Positions 18,560 to 27,731 are shown, counted from the stretch's first letter. The stretch: DNA of 64,000 nt from JACPPO01 sp965262505 (GCA_965262505.1 CBDHFM010000030.1:4898001-4962000); one strand, 5' to 3'. The notes: a model not told the origin generated them from the letters alone. Made by a program: numbers and translations.

Positions 18560-19084
18560 TTGACGAGCTTTCCCGAAAGAATGATTGGCGCGGCGAAACT
18601 CAACATCGCGATTTACGAGGAAGTGGAAGCGGACGGCACCGCGACGGGGCAGGCGATGGGGGTCGTGCTCCTGTCCAGTCTGGCGGCGGGGGTCGGGTCC
18701 GCCGCGCTGGGTGCGGGAGTCATCGCGAGTGTTGTCGCCGCACTGCTGTTGTGGGTCATCTGGGCCTTCCTGACCTACCTGGTTGGCACCCGTTTGCTGC
18801 CGGAGCCGCAGACGCATGCAGACATGGGTCAGATGATGCGAACGCTGGGGTTCGCCCAGTCGCCAGGTGTGCTTCGTATTCTGGGGGGCGTGCCCGGCAT
18901 CGGTCCAGTCTTGCTCGCTATCGTCTCGGTGTGGATGCTGGTCGCGATGGTGATAGCCGTGCGTCAGGCCTTGGATTACACGAGCACATGGCGCGCGGCA
19001 GGCGTATGTATCGTTGCCTGGCTGGCGGTCATCGTTCCCGCTGTCCTGATCCTCGGCGCGATTGGATCGGTCGCGGGCGGCTAG
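18560..19084 (+). CDS. YIP1-like integral membrane protein
   Basis: A 174-residue protein starting with a short soluble part (MTSFPERMIGAAKLNIAIYEEVEAD), then about five hydrophobic helices (VVLLSSLAAGVGSAALG, SVVAALLLWVIWAFLTYLVG, VLLAIVSVWMLVAMVIAV, GVCIVAWLAVIVPAVLILG). The pattern fits bacterial YIP1 (PF04893) proteins. Start is TTG with AGGAGG 8 bases upstream. The 283 bp before it separate it from the divergent MBL gene and hold no gene. Function is unknown. Confidence 0.75.
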   Translation: MTSFPERMIGAAKLNIAIYEEVEADGTATGQAMGVVLLSSLAAGVGSAALGAGVIASVVAALLLWVIWAFLTYLVGTRLLPEPQTHADMGQMMRTLGFAQSPGVLRILGGVPGIGPVLLAIVSVWMLVAMVIAVRQALDYTSTWRAAGVCIVAWLAVIVPAVLILGAIGSVAGG

Positions 19085-19149
19085 GGGGCTGGCTGCGGCT
19101 ACCCGCGCCCCCTCAAACCAGGCCCAAAGGGAACACCGCAGGGAACACC

Positions 19150-19566
19150 GTGGCGACGACAGAGCGATTTCCAGTCGAGAAGTCGGACGACGAGTGGCGC
19201 CGGGCGCTCACGCCACAGCAGTACGCCGTGCTGCGCGGCCATGGCACAGAGGCGCCGGGTTCCTGTGCCCTCCTGCAGGAGCACCGAGCCGGCACGTTCA
19301 GCTGCGCCGGATGCGCCCAGCCGCTCTTCGCGACCGGACGCAAGTTCGAAAGTGGCACCGGCTGGCCGAGTTTTTTCGAGCCCGCCGAGGGGGCGATCGG
19401 GACTACCGTCGATCGCAGCTACGGCATGGCGCGTACCGAGGTGCACTGCAGCCGCTGCGGCGGGCATCTCGGTCACGTCTTCGAGGACGGTCCGCCGCCC
19501 ACGGGACTGCGCTACTGCATCAACGGCGTCGCCCTGACCTTCGAGTCGACGATCCCTGCACCTTGA
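19150..19566 (+). CDS. msrB: Peptide-methionine (R)-S-oxide reductase
   Basis: A 138-residue enzyme that reduces methionine R-sulfoxide in proteins. The two structural zinc CxxC pairs are seen (CAGC near 56 and CSRC near 101), GTGWPSFF marks the active-site loop, and the catalytic Cys is in RYCINGVAL near the end. No Sec. The start is GTG at 19150, just after AGGGAACACC; the much longer upstream open frame overlaps the membrane gene and is not coding. It stands between the YIP1-like gene and the lysine operon. Confidence 0.9.
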   Translation: MATTERFPVEKSDDEWRRALTPQQYAVLRGHGTEAPGSCALLQEHRAGTFSCAGCAQPLFATGRKFESGTGWPSFFEPAEGAIGTTVDRSYGMARTEVHCSRCGGHLGHVFEDGPPPTGLRYCINGVALTFESTIPAP

Positions 19567-19633
19567 GCCTCGTGCTTTGAACCCCGTGCCCTAGGCGCTG
19601 TGCCTTGATATCATTCAGGGTTACAGGAGACAT

Positions 19634-20782
19634 ATGCAGGTAGGACTTATAGGCTGGCGCGGCATGGTCGGCTCCGTGCTCGTGCAGCGCATGCGCGAGG
19701 AGCGCGACTTCAACCTCGTCGATCCGATTTTCTTCTCCACAACGCAAGCCGGGGCGGCCGCTCCCGCGATCGGTAAGCATGCCCCTCCGGTCAAGGACGC
19801 GCGTAATCTCGAGGCGCTCATGGGCTGCGAGGTACTCATCTGCTGTCAAGGCGGTGAGTACACCGCCGAGGTGCACCCGCGGCTTCGCGCCGCCGGCTGG
19901 ACCGGCTACTGGATCGATCCCGCCTCCACGCTGCGGATGAAGGATCACGCGGTGATCGTGCTGGATCCGGTCAACCGCGAGGTCATCGACGCGGCGCTCG
20001 GGCGTGGCGTCACCGACTTCATCGGCGGCAACTGCACGGTCAGCCTCATGCTCATGGCGATGGTGGGGCTCTTCAGAGCGGGGCTCGTCGAGTGGGTGAG
20101 CGCGATGACCTACCAGTCCGCGTCGGGCGCCGGCGCGAAGAACATGCGCGAGCTGGTGTCGCAGATGGGCGTGGTACATGGTGCCGCGGCGGCGGGTCTG
20201 GCCGATCCGGCCTCCGCGATCCTCGACATCGACCGCACCGTGACTGACTCGCTGCGCGGCGACCGCCTGCCGGTCGAGCATTTCGGGTATCCGCTGGCGG
20301 GCAGCCTTCTCCCCTGGATCAACGACGATCTCGGCAACGGCCAGAGCAAGGAAGAGGCGAAGGCGATGGCGGAGGGGAACAAGATCCTGGGCCGCGAGCG
20401 TTCGCCGATCCCGGTCGATGGGATCTGCGTCCGCGTCGGCGCCATGCGGTGCCACAGCCAGGCGCTCACGGTGAAGCTCACGCGCGACGTTCCGCTCCGC
20501 GACATCGAAGCGATGATTGCCGGCGCCCACCAGTGGGCGCAGGTCGTCCCCAACCAGAGCGATGCCACGCTACGCGATCTGACGCCAGCCGCGGTGTCGG
20601 GCACGCTACGCGTGCCCGTCGGCCGCCTCCGCAAGCTGGCGATGGGACCGGAGTATCTGGCGGCCTTTACGGTCGGCGATCAGCTCCTCTGGGGCGCGGC
20701 CGAGCCGCTCCGCCGCGTGCTCCGCATCATCCTCGGTGCTGCCGAAACGAGCGGCCGTACCGTCGCCCAAGTTGCCGGATAG
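19634..20782 (+). CDS. asd: Aspartate-semialdehyde dehydrogenase
   Basis: A 382-residue enzyme making aspartate-4-semialdehyde from aspartyl phosphate with NADPH. It is of the long E. coli type: N-terminal [18 protein letters not shown] nucleotide-binding start, [20 protein letters not shown] with the catalytic Cys near 135, and [11 protein letters not shown] with the acid-base His late in the protein. AGGAGA is 5 bases before the ATG. It heads the aspartate-to-DAP operon, 43 bases before lysC. Confidence 0.95.
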   Translation: MQVGLIGWRGMVGSVLVQRMREERDFNLVDPIFFSTTQAGAAAPAIGKHAPPVKDARNLEALMGCEVLICCQGGEYTAEVHPRLRAAGWTGYWIDPASTLRMKDHAVIVLDPVNREVIDAALGRGVTDFIGGNCTVSLMLMAMVGLFRAGLVEWVSAMTYQSASGAGAKNMRELVSQMGVVHGAAAAGLADPASAILDIDRTVTDSLRGDRLPVEHFGYPLAGSLLPWINDDLGNGQSKEEAKAMAEGNKILGRERSPIPVDGICVRVGAMRCHSQALTVKLTRDVPLRDIEAMIAGAHQWAQVVPNQSDATLRDLTPAAVSGTLRVPVGRLRKLAMGPEYLAAFTVGDQLLWGAAEPLRRVLRIILGAAETSGRTVAQVAG

Positions 20783-20825
20783 CCCGGTAACGAGCCGACG
20801 GCTGCCGTAGCGGCCCAGTGACCCC

Positions 20826-22310
20826 ATGGTCGTCCAGAAATTCGGCGGCACGTCGGTCGCCGATCCCGACGCCGTTCGACGCCTGATCGGTATCGCCCGC
20901 GCGGCCCGCGCGCGTGACGGCCGTGGGCCGGTGCTCGTGGTGTCGGCGATGAGCCGGGTGACGGACGCGCTGCTCGCCGTGGTGGCCGAAGCCGGCGCCT
21001 CCAGGCCCGAGAGCGCGCTGGCTCAGGTCGAGCAATTGCGCGAGCGACATCTGGCGACCGCGCGTGCCCTCGTAGGAGACACCGTGGGAGACGTAGTCGG
21101 TGATGGCGCAGGAAGCGCAGCAGGCGACGTCGTCGGAAACGTCGTCGGAAACGCGGCTGGCGATGTCGTCGGAAACGTCGTCGGAACCGCAGCCGGAAAC
21201 GCCGACGGAACCGCAGCCGCGCTCGCGGCGCAGATCAACCAGCAGTTCGACGAGCTTGCCACCGTCGTCAAGGCGCCGGCCGTAAGCCGCGATGTGTCGG
21301 TTCGGACGCTTGACGTCGTCACCGCCATGGGCGAACTGCTCAGCTCGCGCATCGTCGCGGCTGCGCTCGTGCAGGCAGGCCTGCCTGGGGAGTGGGTGGA
21401 CGCCCGCCGCGCCATCGTCACCGACGACAACCATACGCGGGCGAGCCCGCTGATGCGCGAGACCACGGCAGCTCTGCGCACGGCGGTCCTGTCGGCGGTC
21501 GATGCCGGCCGGATACCGGTGCTTGGCGGCTTCGTCGGGGCGACGGTCGAAGGTCGTACGACCACGCTCGGTCGCGGTGGATCCGACTATTCGGGCGCGA
21601 TCGTCGGGGCCGGCATCGGCGCCGCGGAGATTCAGATCTGGACCGACGTGGACGGCATGCTCACCGCGGATCCACGCGTGCTGCCGCAGTCGCGCCTCGT
21701 GCCGCGGCTGTCGTTTGCCGAGGCGGCGGAGCTGGCGTATTTCGGCGCGAAGGTCCTGCATCCGAGTACGATCCACCCAGCCGTGGAGCGCAACATTCCG
21801 GTGCGGATTCTCAACTCGCGGAAGCCTGACGGCGAAGGTACCTTGATTACCGTCGATCCCGCGCCGGACGGCGACCCGCTCACAGGGATGGCCGCCAAGC
21901 GCGAACTGACTGTCGTTGACATCACCTCCAGCCGTATGCTGGAGGCATATGGGTTTCTGCGGCGCGTGTTCGAGGTGTTCGAGCGGTTCAAGACATCGGT
22001 GGATGTGGTGACGACGTCGGAGGTCAGTGTGTCGGTGACGGTCGATGACCGCCGCGATCTGGAGGCAATCGTTGACGCCTTGTCGGAGTTTGCCGAAGTG
22101 TCTACCGAGTCGGGGATGGCGCTGCTGTGCGCGGTCGGTGATCGCCTGCGCGCCGAGCCCGAGATTGCGTCGCGCGTGATCCGTGTGCTCGAAGAGGTCC
22201 CCCTGCGGATGATTTCGCAGGCCGCGTCACGCCGGAATATCACCGTCATCCTCCGCGAGGCGGACCTGCCGCACGCCATGCATCGACTGCACGAGGAGTT
22301 CTTCGCATGA
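20826..22310 (+). CDS. lysC: Aspartate kinase with an internal tandem-repeat insertion
   Basis: A 494-residue monofunctional aspartokinase. The KFGGTSV start, VSAMSRVTD, the GGFVGAT/GRGGSDYSG catalytic region and WTDVDGML are canonical, and two ACT domains follow (ITSSRMLEAYGFL..., ALLCAVGDRLR...), implying feedback control by lysine or threonine. Odd feature: residues about 85-132 are low-complexity VGD/VGN repeats encoded by near-perfect 36-nt units (see separate repeat). The stop overlaps the dapB ATG by 4 bases. Confidence 0.93.
   Translation: MVVQKFGGTSVADPDAVRRLIGIARAARARDGRGPVLVVSAMSRVTDALLAVVAEAGASRPESALAQVEQLRERHLATARALVGDTVGDVVGDGAGSAAGDVVGNVVGNAAGDVVGNVVGTAAGNADGTAAALAAQINQQFDELATVVKAPAVSRDVSVRTLDVVTAMGELLSSRIVAAALVQAGLPGEWVDARRAIVTDDNHTRASPLMRETTAALRTAVLSAVDAGRIPVLGGFVGATVEGRTTTLGRGGSDYSGAIVGAGIGAAEIQIWTDVDGMLTADPRVLPQSRLVPRLSFAEAAELAYFGAKVLHPSTIHPAVERNIPVRILNSRKPDGEGTLITVDPAPDGDPLTGMAAKRELTVVDITSSRMLEAYGFLRRVFEVFERFKTSVDVVTTSEVSVSVTVDDRRDLEAIVDALSEFAEVSTESGMALLCAVGDRLRAEPEIASRVIRVLEEVPLRMISQAASRRNITVILREADLPHAMHRLHEEFFA
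21079..21222 (+). repeat. In-frame tandem repeat inside lysC
   Basis: The core is two adjoining 36-nt units, each translating as AAGDVVGNVVG(N/T), flanked by degenerate partial units (VGDTVGDVVGDGAGS before, AAGNADGTAA after). The unit is a multiple of 3, so changes in copy number keep the frame. It falls in a helical, length-variable part of the kinase domain, between GxxTARALVG and LAAQINQQFDEL. Confidence 0.85.
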
Positions 22311-22999
22311 AGCTCCTGCTCGTGGGCTACGGCAGGATGGGACGGCTCATCGAGGAGCTGGCCCCCGCGCACGGCTGCGAGATCGCGGGGTGCGTCGACG
22401 TCGGTACCGGCGACTGGACCGTGCCGGCCGACGTGGCGGTGGATTTCTCCACGGCGGATGCGCTGCAGGCGAATTTCGCGCGGTACGTAGAGCGTAAGCT
22501 CCCTGTGGTGATCGGGACGACCGGCTGGTCGGCGCAGGAGGCGGACCTGCGGGCAGAGGCGGAGCGCGCCGGTGTGGGCGTGGTGGCCGCGGCGAACTTC
22601 TCGATCGGCGTCAATCTCTTCCAGCTCATCGTGGGCGAGGCGGCGCGGCTGATGGAGACACACCCGCAGTTCGGCGCCTGGATTCACGAAGCGCACCATG
22701 CCGCCAAGCGTGACGCGCCGTCAGGCACGGCGCTGCTGCTCCGCGACACGATGGTCGGCGCGTCATACGATCGGCCGATCGACATGTCGTCCACGCGCGC
22801 CGGTGCCATCCCCGGCATTCACACGATCGGATTCGACGGTCCGTCGGATACGATCGAGCTGACGCACACGGCACGCGATCGCCGCGGCTTCGCCGCAGGC
22901 GCGCTGGTAGCCGCCCGGTGGATCCAGGGGCGCCGCGGCTGGTACACAATGGCTGACGTGCTCCGAGGCGAGCGACCGCCGGGGCCGCGGGATAGATAG
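22307..22999 (+). CDS. dapB: 4-hydroxy-tetrahydrodipicolinate reductase
   Basis: A 230-residue enzyme reducing hydroxy-tetrahydrodipicolinate with NAD(P)H. The N-terminal GYGRMG loop binds the nucleotide, VDFSTADAL and GTTGWS follow, AANFSIGVNLF is typical, and the catalytic block reads IHEAHHAAKRDAPSGTA with the active-site His pair and Lys. It is at the short end for the family, as in Bacteroidetes/Acidobacteria-type DapB. ATGA overlap with lysC indicates coupled translation. Confidence 0.93.
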   Translation: MKLLLVGYGRMGRLIEELAPAHGCEIAGCVDVGTGDWTVPADVAVDFSTADALQANFARYVERKLPVVIGTTGWSAQEADLRAEAERAGVGVVAAANFSIGVNLFQLIVGEAARLMETHPQFGAWIHEAHHAAKRDAPSGTALLLRDTMVGASYDRPIDMSSTRAGAIPGIHTIGFDGPSDTIELTHTARDRRGFAAGALVAARWIQGRRGWYTMADVLRGERPPGPRDR

Positions 23000-23013
23000 T
23001 TCAGGGAAAATCA

Positions 23014-23916
23014 ATGCGCACGCCATTTACCGGCATCGGCACCGCGCTGGTCACGCCGTTCACCAACGACGGTTCGATCGATGACGCGGCCGTGCGCCGC
23101 CTGGTGAGCCGGCAGATCGAAGCGGGCATTCATTTCGTCTCACCCTGCGGCACCACCGGCGAGGCGCCGACCCTGAGCCACAGTGAAAAGCTCCGCGTCG
23201 TCCAGCTCGTTGTCGATGAGACCGCCGGGCGCGTGCCGGTGCTGGCCGGGGCGGGCGGGTACGACACGCGCGAGGTGATCGCGCTCGCGCGCGAGTTCGA
23301 GGATGTCGGTGTCGACGGCATCCTGTCGGTGACCCCGTACTACAGCAAGCCGACGCCGGAAGGGCTGTTCCAGCACTACAAGGCGATCGCCGAGAGCACG
23401 TCGCTCCCGATTGTCCTGTACAACGTGCCCGGGCGCACGGGCGTGAACCTCGACGTCGCGACGGTGGTGCGTCTGTCCGCGTTGCGCAACATCGTCGGCG
23501 TCAAGGAATCGTCGTGCAACGTGGTCCAGATGAGCGAGATCCTGGCTGCCGTGCGCGATGATTTCCTCCTCGTCAGCGGTGACGATCCGCTCGCGGTGGC
23601 GGTCATGGCGATCGGGGGGCGCGGGCTCATTTCCGTGGCGTCGAATGCCGTTCCCGGCGAGATGGTGCAGATCATCGAGCTGGCGGAGAAGGGTGATTTC
23701 GCGGCCGCCCGCCGGCTGCACGGCTGGCTTCTTCCGTTCCTTCTGGCGAACTTCATCGAAGCCAACCCGATCCCCATCAAGGCGGCGATGGCCGCGATGG
23801 GGCTCATCGAGGAGGCGTACCGCCTGCCGCTCGTCTCTCCCGGATCCGCAGCGCGCGACAAGATCATGCACGTCCTGCAGGACCTCAAGCTGCTCGGTTC
23901 GGCTGCCCGCGTGTGA
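23014..23916 (+). CDS. dapA: 4-hydroxy-tetrahydrodipicolinate synthase
   Basis: A 300-residue class I aldolase condensing pyruvate with aspartate semialdehyde. Seen: GIGTALVTPF start, CGTTGEAPTLS pyruvate-binding loop, VTPYYSKPTPEGLFQHY, the Tyr in LYNVPGRTGV and the Schiff-base Lys in IVGVKESS, then SGDD. Length is standard. AGGGAAA precedes the ATG. It lies 14 bases after dapB and overlaps dapD by 4. Confidence 0.95.
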   Translation: MRTPFTGIGTALVTPFTNDGSIDDAAVRRLVSRQIEAGIHFVSPCGTTGEAPTLSHSEKLRVVQLVVDETAGRVPVLAGAGGYDTREVIALAREFEDVGVDGILSVTPYYSKPTPEGLFQHYKAIAESTSLPIVLYNVPGRTGVNLDVATVVRLSALRNIVGVKESSCNVVQMSEILAAVRDDFLLVSGDDPLAVAVMAIGGRGLISVASNAVPGEMVQIIELAEKGDFAAARRLHGWLLPFLLANFIEANPIPIKAAMAAMGLIEEAYRLPLVSPGSAARDKIMHVLQDLKLLGSAARV

Positions 23917-24755
23917 CCAGCCTCGCCCAGGACACCGCGGCGCTCTTCGAGCAGGGCGCAGGCGCGCCGCGCGAGGCGGCGCGGGCCGCATTTCTCCGAC
24001 TGCGGGAGGCGCTCGCCGCCGGGCGGGTGAGGGCCGCCGAGCCGGACGCCGCCTCGCCGACCGGCTGGCGCGTGAACGTCTGGGTCAAGCAGGGCATCCT
24101 GCTTGGTTTCCGCGTCGGCGATATCGCCGACATGAGCCTCGGCGGTCAGTGGCCCTTCTTCGACAAGGACACGCTGCCGCTCAAGCATCTCGACGCGTCG
24201 AGCGGCGTTCGCCTGGTGCCTGGCGGTTCGTCGGTGCGGGAGGGCGCCTACCTTGGCGCCGGCGTCATCTGCATGCCGCCGATGTATATCAATGTCGGCG
24301 CATGGGTCGGCGATGGCACGCTCGTGGACTCCCATGCGCTGGTCGGCTCCTGCGCGCAGATCGGGCAGCACGTACATCTCAGCGCGGCGGCGCAGATCGG
24401 CGGCGTGATCGAACCTGTCGGCGCGATGCCGGTGATCGTGGAGGACGACGTCCTCGTGGGCGGCAATTGTGGCGTCTATGAGGGTGCCGTCATCAAGCGC
24501 CGCGCCGTGCTGGCCTCGGGCACGATCATTACGGGCTCGACCCCCGTCTACGACCTGCCGAACAGCCGGATCATCAAGCCCCAGACCGGCCAGCCGCTGG
24601 TCATTCCCGAGGGCGCGGTCGTCGTCCCCGGCGCGCGCGCCGTTACTGTTGGCGCCGGCCGCGACTGGGGACTCTCGCTGGCGACACCGGTCATCGTGAA
24701 GTACCGCGACGAGCGCACCGACGCGCGCACGGAGCTGGAACGATGGATTCGCTAG
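23913..24755 (+). CDS. dapD: Tetrahydrodipicolinate N-succinyltransferase
   Basis: A 280-residue left-handed beta-helix enzyme, identified by hexapeptide repeats (GAYLGAGVICMPPMYINVGAWVGDGTLVDSHALVGSCAQIG) and the DapD signature GVIEPVGAMPVIVEDDVLVGGNCGVYEG. It transfers succinyl from succinyl-CoA, so the pathway is the succinylase branch. Start is GTG overlapping the dapA stop (GTGA). The 3' end overlaps the next gene by 13 bases. Confidence 0.93.
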   Translation: MTSLAQDTAALFEQGAGAPREAARAAFLRLREALAAGRVRAAEPDAASPTGWRVNVWVKQGILLGFRVGDIADMSLGGQWPFFDKDTLPLKHLDASSGVRLVPGGSSVREGAYLGAGVICMPPMYINVGAWVGDGTLVDSHALVGSCAQIGQHVHLSAAAQIGGVIEPVGAMPVIVEDDVLVGGNCGVYEGAVIKRRAVLASGTIITGSTPVYDLPNSRIIKPQTGQPLVIPEGAVVVPGARAVTVGAGRDWGLSLATPVIVKYRDERTDARTELERWIR

Positions 24756-25753
24756 ATCCAGTAGATCCAGTCGCCTTCGCGCGAAGCCTCATCGACATCG
24801 ATTCCACCACCGGCCGCGAAGCGGAAGCGGGCGCCTGGCTCGCTCGCTTTCTTCGGGATCGTGGTTATCAGGTGGTGGAGCAGCCGATCGCCGACGGTCG
24901 CTTCAATGTCTTCGCGCGGCAGGATGAGGCGCCGCGCGTCGTCCTGTCCACGCATTTCGACTGCGTGCCGCCGTTTTTTCCGAGTCGGCAGGAACGAGGA
25001 CTCCTGCTCGGCCGCGGATCGTGCGACGCGAAAGGGATCCTGGCGGCGCAGCTCGCGGCGGCAGAGCGGCTGCGCGCCGGCGGGGAGAGGCGGGTCGCGC
25101 TCCTGTTTGTCGCGGGTGAGGAGCGCGGCAGTGAAGGCGCCAGGGTCGCCAACGAGCACGCGCCTCCGGGCATCGCGTATTTCGTCAACGGCGAGCCGAC
25201 GGAGAACCGTCTTGGTTCGGCCACCAGGGGCATCCTGCGCGTCCGGCTGCATGCCGAGGGACGCGCCGCGCACTCGGCATTTCCGGAACTGGGCGAATCC
25301 GCGATCGACAAGCTGCTCGACGCGCTGATGGTCATCCGCGGGCTGCAACTGCCGGAGGATCCGCTTCTCGGCCGCACCCACTACACGGTCGGCGTCATCG
25401 AGGGTGGCGTGGCGCCGAACGTCGTGTCGGCGCGCGCGTCGGCGGAACTGATGTTCCGGATCGTTGGCGACGCGGCGCCCGTCCGGGCCGCGCTCGCCGT
25501 GGTGGACGGCCTCGTGTCGATCGAGCACGTGCTGAATATTCCCGCCGTGCGGCTGCACACCGTGCCCGGCTTCGAAACGGCGGTCTTTCCCTATACCACC
25601 GACGTGCCGCTGCTGGGCAACTGGGGGACACCGGTCCTCCTCGGCCCCGGCTCCATCCACGTCGCGCACACCGACGACGAGCACGTGGCGATCGACGAGC
25701 TGCACGCGGCCGTCGGACTGTACGAAAAGCTGGTGGCGCGCCTGCTATACTGA
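24743..25753 (+). CDS. M20-family deacylase, probable succinyl-DAP desuccinylase
   Basis: A 336-residue zinc amidohydrolase. Metal and catalytic residues are visible: STHFDCVPPF, GRGSCDAKG, FVAGEERGSEG, and the late HTDDEHVAIDEL. The dimerisation-domain motif RAAHSAFPELGESAI is also seen. Position directly after dapD, with 13-base overlap, argues for DapE activity (removal of succinate from N-succinyl-LL-DAP); by sequence alone ArgE-type acetylornithine deacetylase is equally possible. The SRP RNA promoter lies in its last codons. Confidence 0.8.
   Translation: MDSLDPVDPVAFARSLIDIDSTTGREAEAGAWLARFLRDRGYQVVEQPIADGRFNVFARQDEAPRVVLSTHFDCVPPFFPSRQERGLLLGRGSCDAKGILAAQLAAAERLRAGGERRVALLFVAGEERGSEGARVANEHAPPGIAYFVNGEPTENRLGSATRGILRVRLHAEGRAAHSAFPELGESAIDKLLDALMVIRGLQLPEDPLLGRTHYTVGVIEGGVAPNVVSARASAELMFRIVGDAAPVRAALAVVDGLVSIEHVLNIPAVRLHTVPGFETAVFPYTTDVPLLGNWGTPVLLGPGSIHVAHTDDEHVAIDELHAAVGLYEKLVARLLY
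25746..25751 (+). promoter_or_regulatory. -10 box of the SRP RNA gene
   Basis: TATACT overlaps the final codons of the M20 gene and lies 9 bases before the RNA stem start. A clear -35 box is not seen, so only the -10 is called. Confidence 0.45.
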
Positions 25754-25759
25754 CTTTTT

Positions 25760-25885
25760 GGTGAGCCGCGCCGCGGCCCGGACCCTGTGCGACTTCAGCC
25801 TGCGAACCGCGTCAGGGCCGGAAGGCAGCAGCGCTAAGTAGACCCTGGGGTGCCGCAGGTGCACCGGGTCGCGGTGGGGCTCACC
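25760..25885 (+). ncRNA. ffs: Signal recognition particle RNA, small bacterial type
   Basis: The conserved apical domain is present: GTCAGGGCCGGAAGGCAGCAG followed by CGCTAAG..CCTGGGGTGCCG, which contains the GGAA tetraloop and the asymmetric AGCA loop that bind Ffh. The outer ends GGTGAGCC and GGCTCACC pair to close a single long hairpin of about 126 nt. It guides co-translational membrane targeting. Standing upstream of dnaX is a common arrangement in bacteria. Exact ends are set by pairing only. Confidence 0.93.
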
Positions 25886-26021
25886 GGGAAAATCCCAGAT
25901 CCCAATGACCCAATCCCAATGATCAGGGCCCAATGACCAAGTCCCGAAATCCCGCGCTCATGTCCGCCGTCTCCGCCGGTGGCAATCTGGGTTCTGGGTT
26001 TTGGGTTTTGGGTGTTTAGCC
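25886..26021. repeat. Low-complexity CCCAAT / GGGTTTTGGG region between ffs and dnaX
   Basis: From about 25890 to 25948 there are irregular direct repeats of CCCAATGA(C/T), and from 25988 to 26012 the complementary-looking GGGTTCTGGGTTTTGGG. The two blocks can fold back on each other imperfectly, giving a hairpin before the dnaX start. No gene or strong promoter seen. Confidence 0.55.
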
Positions 26022-27725
26022 ATGGCCTACCAGGTTCTGGCGCGCAAATGGCGTCCGCAGCGTTTTGACGAGGTCATCGGGCAGGAACCGGTGACGCGCA
26101 CGCTGCGTAACGCGATTGCCAGCGCCCGAATCGCCCATGCATTCGTGTTTGCCGGTCCGCGCGGCTCGGGAAAGACGACGACCGCGCGCATCCTGGCGAA
26201 GACGCTGAACTGCGTGCAGGGGCCCACCGCCGATCCGTGCGGCGTGTGCGATGCCTGCGTCGAGATTGCCCAGGGGCGGGACATGGACGTCCTGGAGATC
26301 GACGCCGCGAGTCACACCGGAATCGACAACATCCGCGAGGTCGTGATCGCGGGACTGTCGATCGCGCCCGTCCGCGACCGATACAAGGTCTTCATCATCG
26401 ACGAGGTGCACCAGCTCTCGCCCCAGTCGTTTAACGCGCTGCTGAAGTCGATCGAGGAGCCTCCCTCGCACGTCGTGTTCATGATGGCGACGACGGAGTT
26501 GCACAAGATCCCCGACACGATTCTGTCGCGTTCGCAGGTGTTTGAGTTCCGCACGATTTCGGCCAGGGCGATCACGCAGCAGCTTCGGAGGATTGCCGAT
26601 GCCGAGACACTCGAGGTGTCGGACGCCGCGCTGGCACTCATCTCGCGCGCGGCGGAGGGAAGCATGCGAGACGCGCAGAGTGCCCTCGATCAGGTCATGG
26701 CATTTGCCGGTCAGACCATCAGCGTCGACGAGGTCTCGGCAGTTCTCGGCCTGGTGGGCCGTGACCTGCTCTTCCAGCTGATTGAATCGGTGGTGGCCGA
26801 GGACGGCTCTCGCGCGTTTGCGTTGGCCGATCGCGCCGTGGAGTCGGGTCACGATCTCAAGCTGGTGTGCAAGGAGCTCTCCCGCGTCGTTCGCGACATG
26901 ATGGTGCTGTCAGTGGATCCCGCGCGCGCCGGCGATGGTGAGTTGTTGGATGGCGAGCGTGAGCAGCTCGTGGAGTTGGCCGCACATTTTTCGAGAGAGG
27001 ACCTCATGCGGGCGTTCGAGTTGCTCGCGAAGGCCGAGCTGGACATCCGGAACGCCTCGCAGCCGCGCTATCACTTCGAGATGGTGCTTCTCCGGTGGAT
27101 GCACCTGCGGAAGCTTGTGCCGCTCGCCGAGTGGATGGAACGGATGAGCGGGGGAGGCGGCTTGAAAACGCCCGCACCGCGCGCCGTTGCACCGTCGAAA
27201 CCTCGCGCCGTCGAGCGCTCCCTGGCCCCCGCGCCCCCGCGCCCGCTCGCGGCGCCGGCTTCAGCGTCAGCTTCAACGCCGGCCGCATCGAAGGAGGGCG
27301 GTCAGTTGAAGGATGCGTTCCTGGCGGAGGTTCGCGCCGCGAAGGGATTTTTCTACAATACCGTTGTGGCGCAGGCGCAGCGCATCGACGAGGCTGCCGA
27401 CGCCATCACGTTTACGTTCTTGCCGGCGCACCGCGCGCTGCACGATCAGTTCAACGAAACGCGGCCGTGGCTCGAATCCGCTGCAGAGCGGCTGGCGGGC
27501 CGGAGGATTGTCGTCACGGCCGTGCAGGCCGCCGAGGGTGGGGCGGGTGCGCCGCAAGCGTCAGCTTCGCCGACGAAGTCTAGGGAAGCGCAGCCAACGG
27601 CGCCGGCGGCCGCGCCCGCAACGGCACCCGGGCGCGACCTCAAGGCCGAGGCGATGTCTTCGTCCGCCGTCCAGGCCATGCTCGACGTGTTTCCAGCGGA
27701 AATCAGAGATGTAGAGGAAATGTAG
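26022..27725 (+). CDS. dnaX: DNA polymerase III subunit gamma/tau
   Basis: A 567-residue clamp-loader ATPase. N-terminal YQVLARKWRPQRFDEVIGQ, Walker A GPRGSGKTTTAR, four zinc-binding Cys (CVQ...CGVCDAC), Walker B FIIDEVHQLS and the sensor region TTELHKIPDTILSRS are all standard. A long Pro/Ala-rich linker (about 385-430) leads to a C-terminal tau-like domain. ATG 26022 was chosen because the conserved N-terminus begins there; there is no good Shine-Dalgarno. ybaB follows after 6 bases. No clear slippery A-tract for a gamma form noticed. Confidence 0.95.
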   Translation: MAYQVLARKWRPQRFDEVIGQEPVTRTLRNAIASARIAHAFVFAGPRGSGKTTTARILAKTLNCVQGPTADPCGVCDACVEIAQGRDMDVLEIDAASHTGIDNIREVVIAGLSIAPVRDRYKVFIIDEVHQLSPQSFNALLKSIEEPPSHVVFMMATTELHKIPDTILSRSQVFEFRTISARAITQQLRRIADAETLEVSDAALALISRAAEGSMRDAQSALDQVMAFAGQTISVDEVSAVLGLVGRDLLFQLIESVVAEDGSRAFALADRAVESGHDLKLVCKELSRVVRDMMVLSVDPARAGDGELLDGEREQLVELAAHFSREDLMRAFELLAKAELDIRNASQPRYHFEMVLLRWMHLRKLVPLAEWMERMSGGGGLKTPAPRAVAPSKPRAVERSLAPAPPRPLAAPASASASTPAASKEGGQLKDAFLAEVRAAKGFFYNTVVAQAQRIDEAADAITFTFLPAHRALHDQFNETRPWLESAAERLAGRRIVVTAVQAAEGGAGAPQASASPTKSREAQPTAPAAAPATAPGRDLKAEAMSSSAVQAMLDVFPAEIRDVEEM

Positions 27726-27731
27726 AGGGCG

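Noticed and set aside
18751..19149. Extended N-terminus of msrB
   Set aside because: The extension overlaps the YIP1-like gene in another frame; the MsrB domain starts just after GTG 19150.
19567..19633. Lysine riboswitch before asd
   Set aside because: The gap is only 67 bp and lacks the conserved multi-helix core; no riboswitch can be supported.
21079..21222. CRISPR-like array
   Set aside because: Units are contiguous, in frame in lysC and without spacers; it is a coding tandem repeat. No CRISPR array or cas gene is seen in the window.
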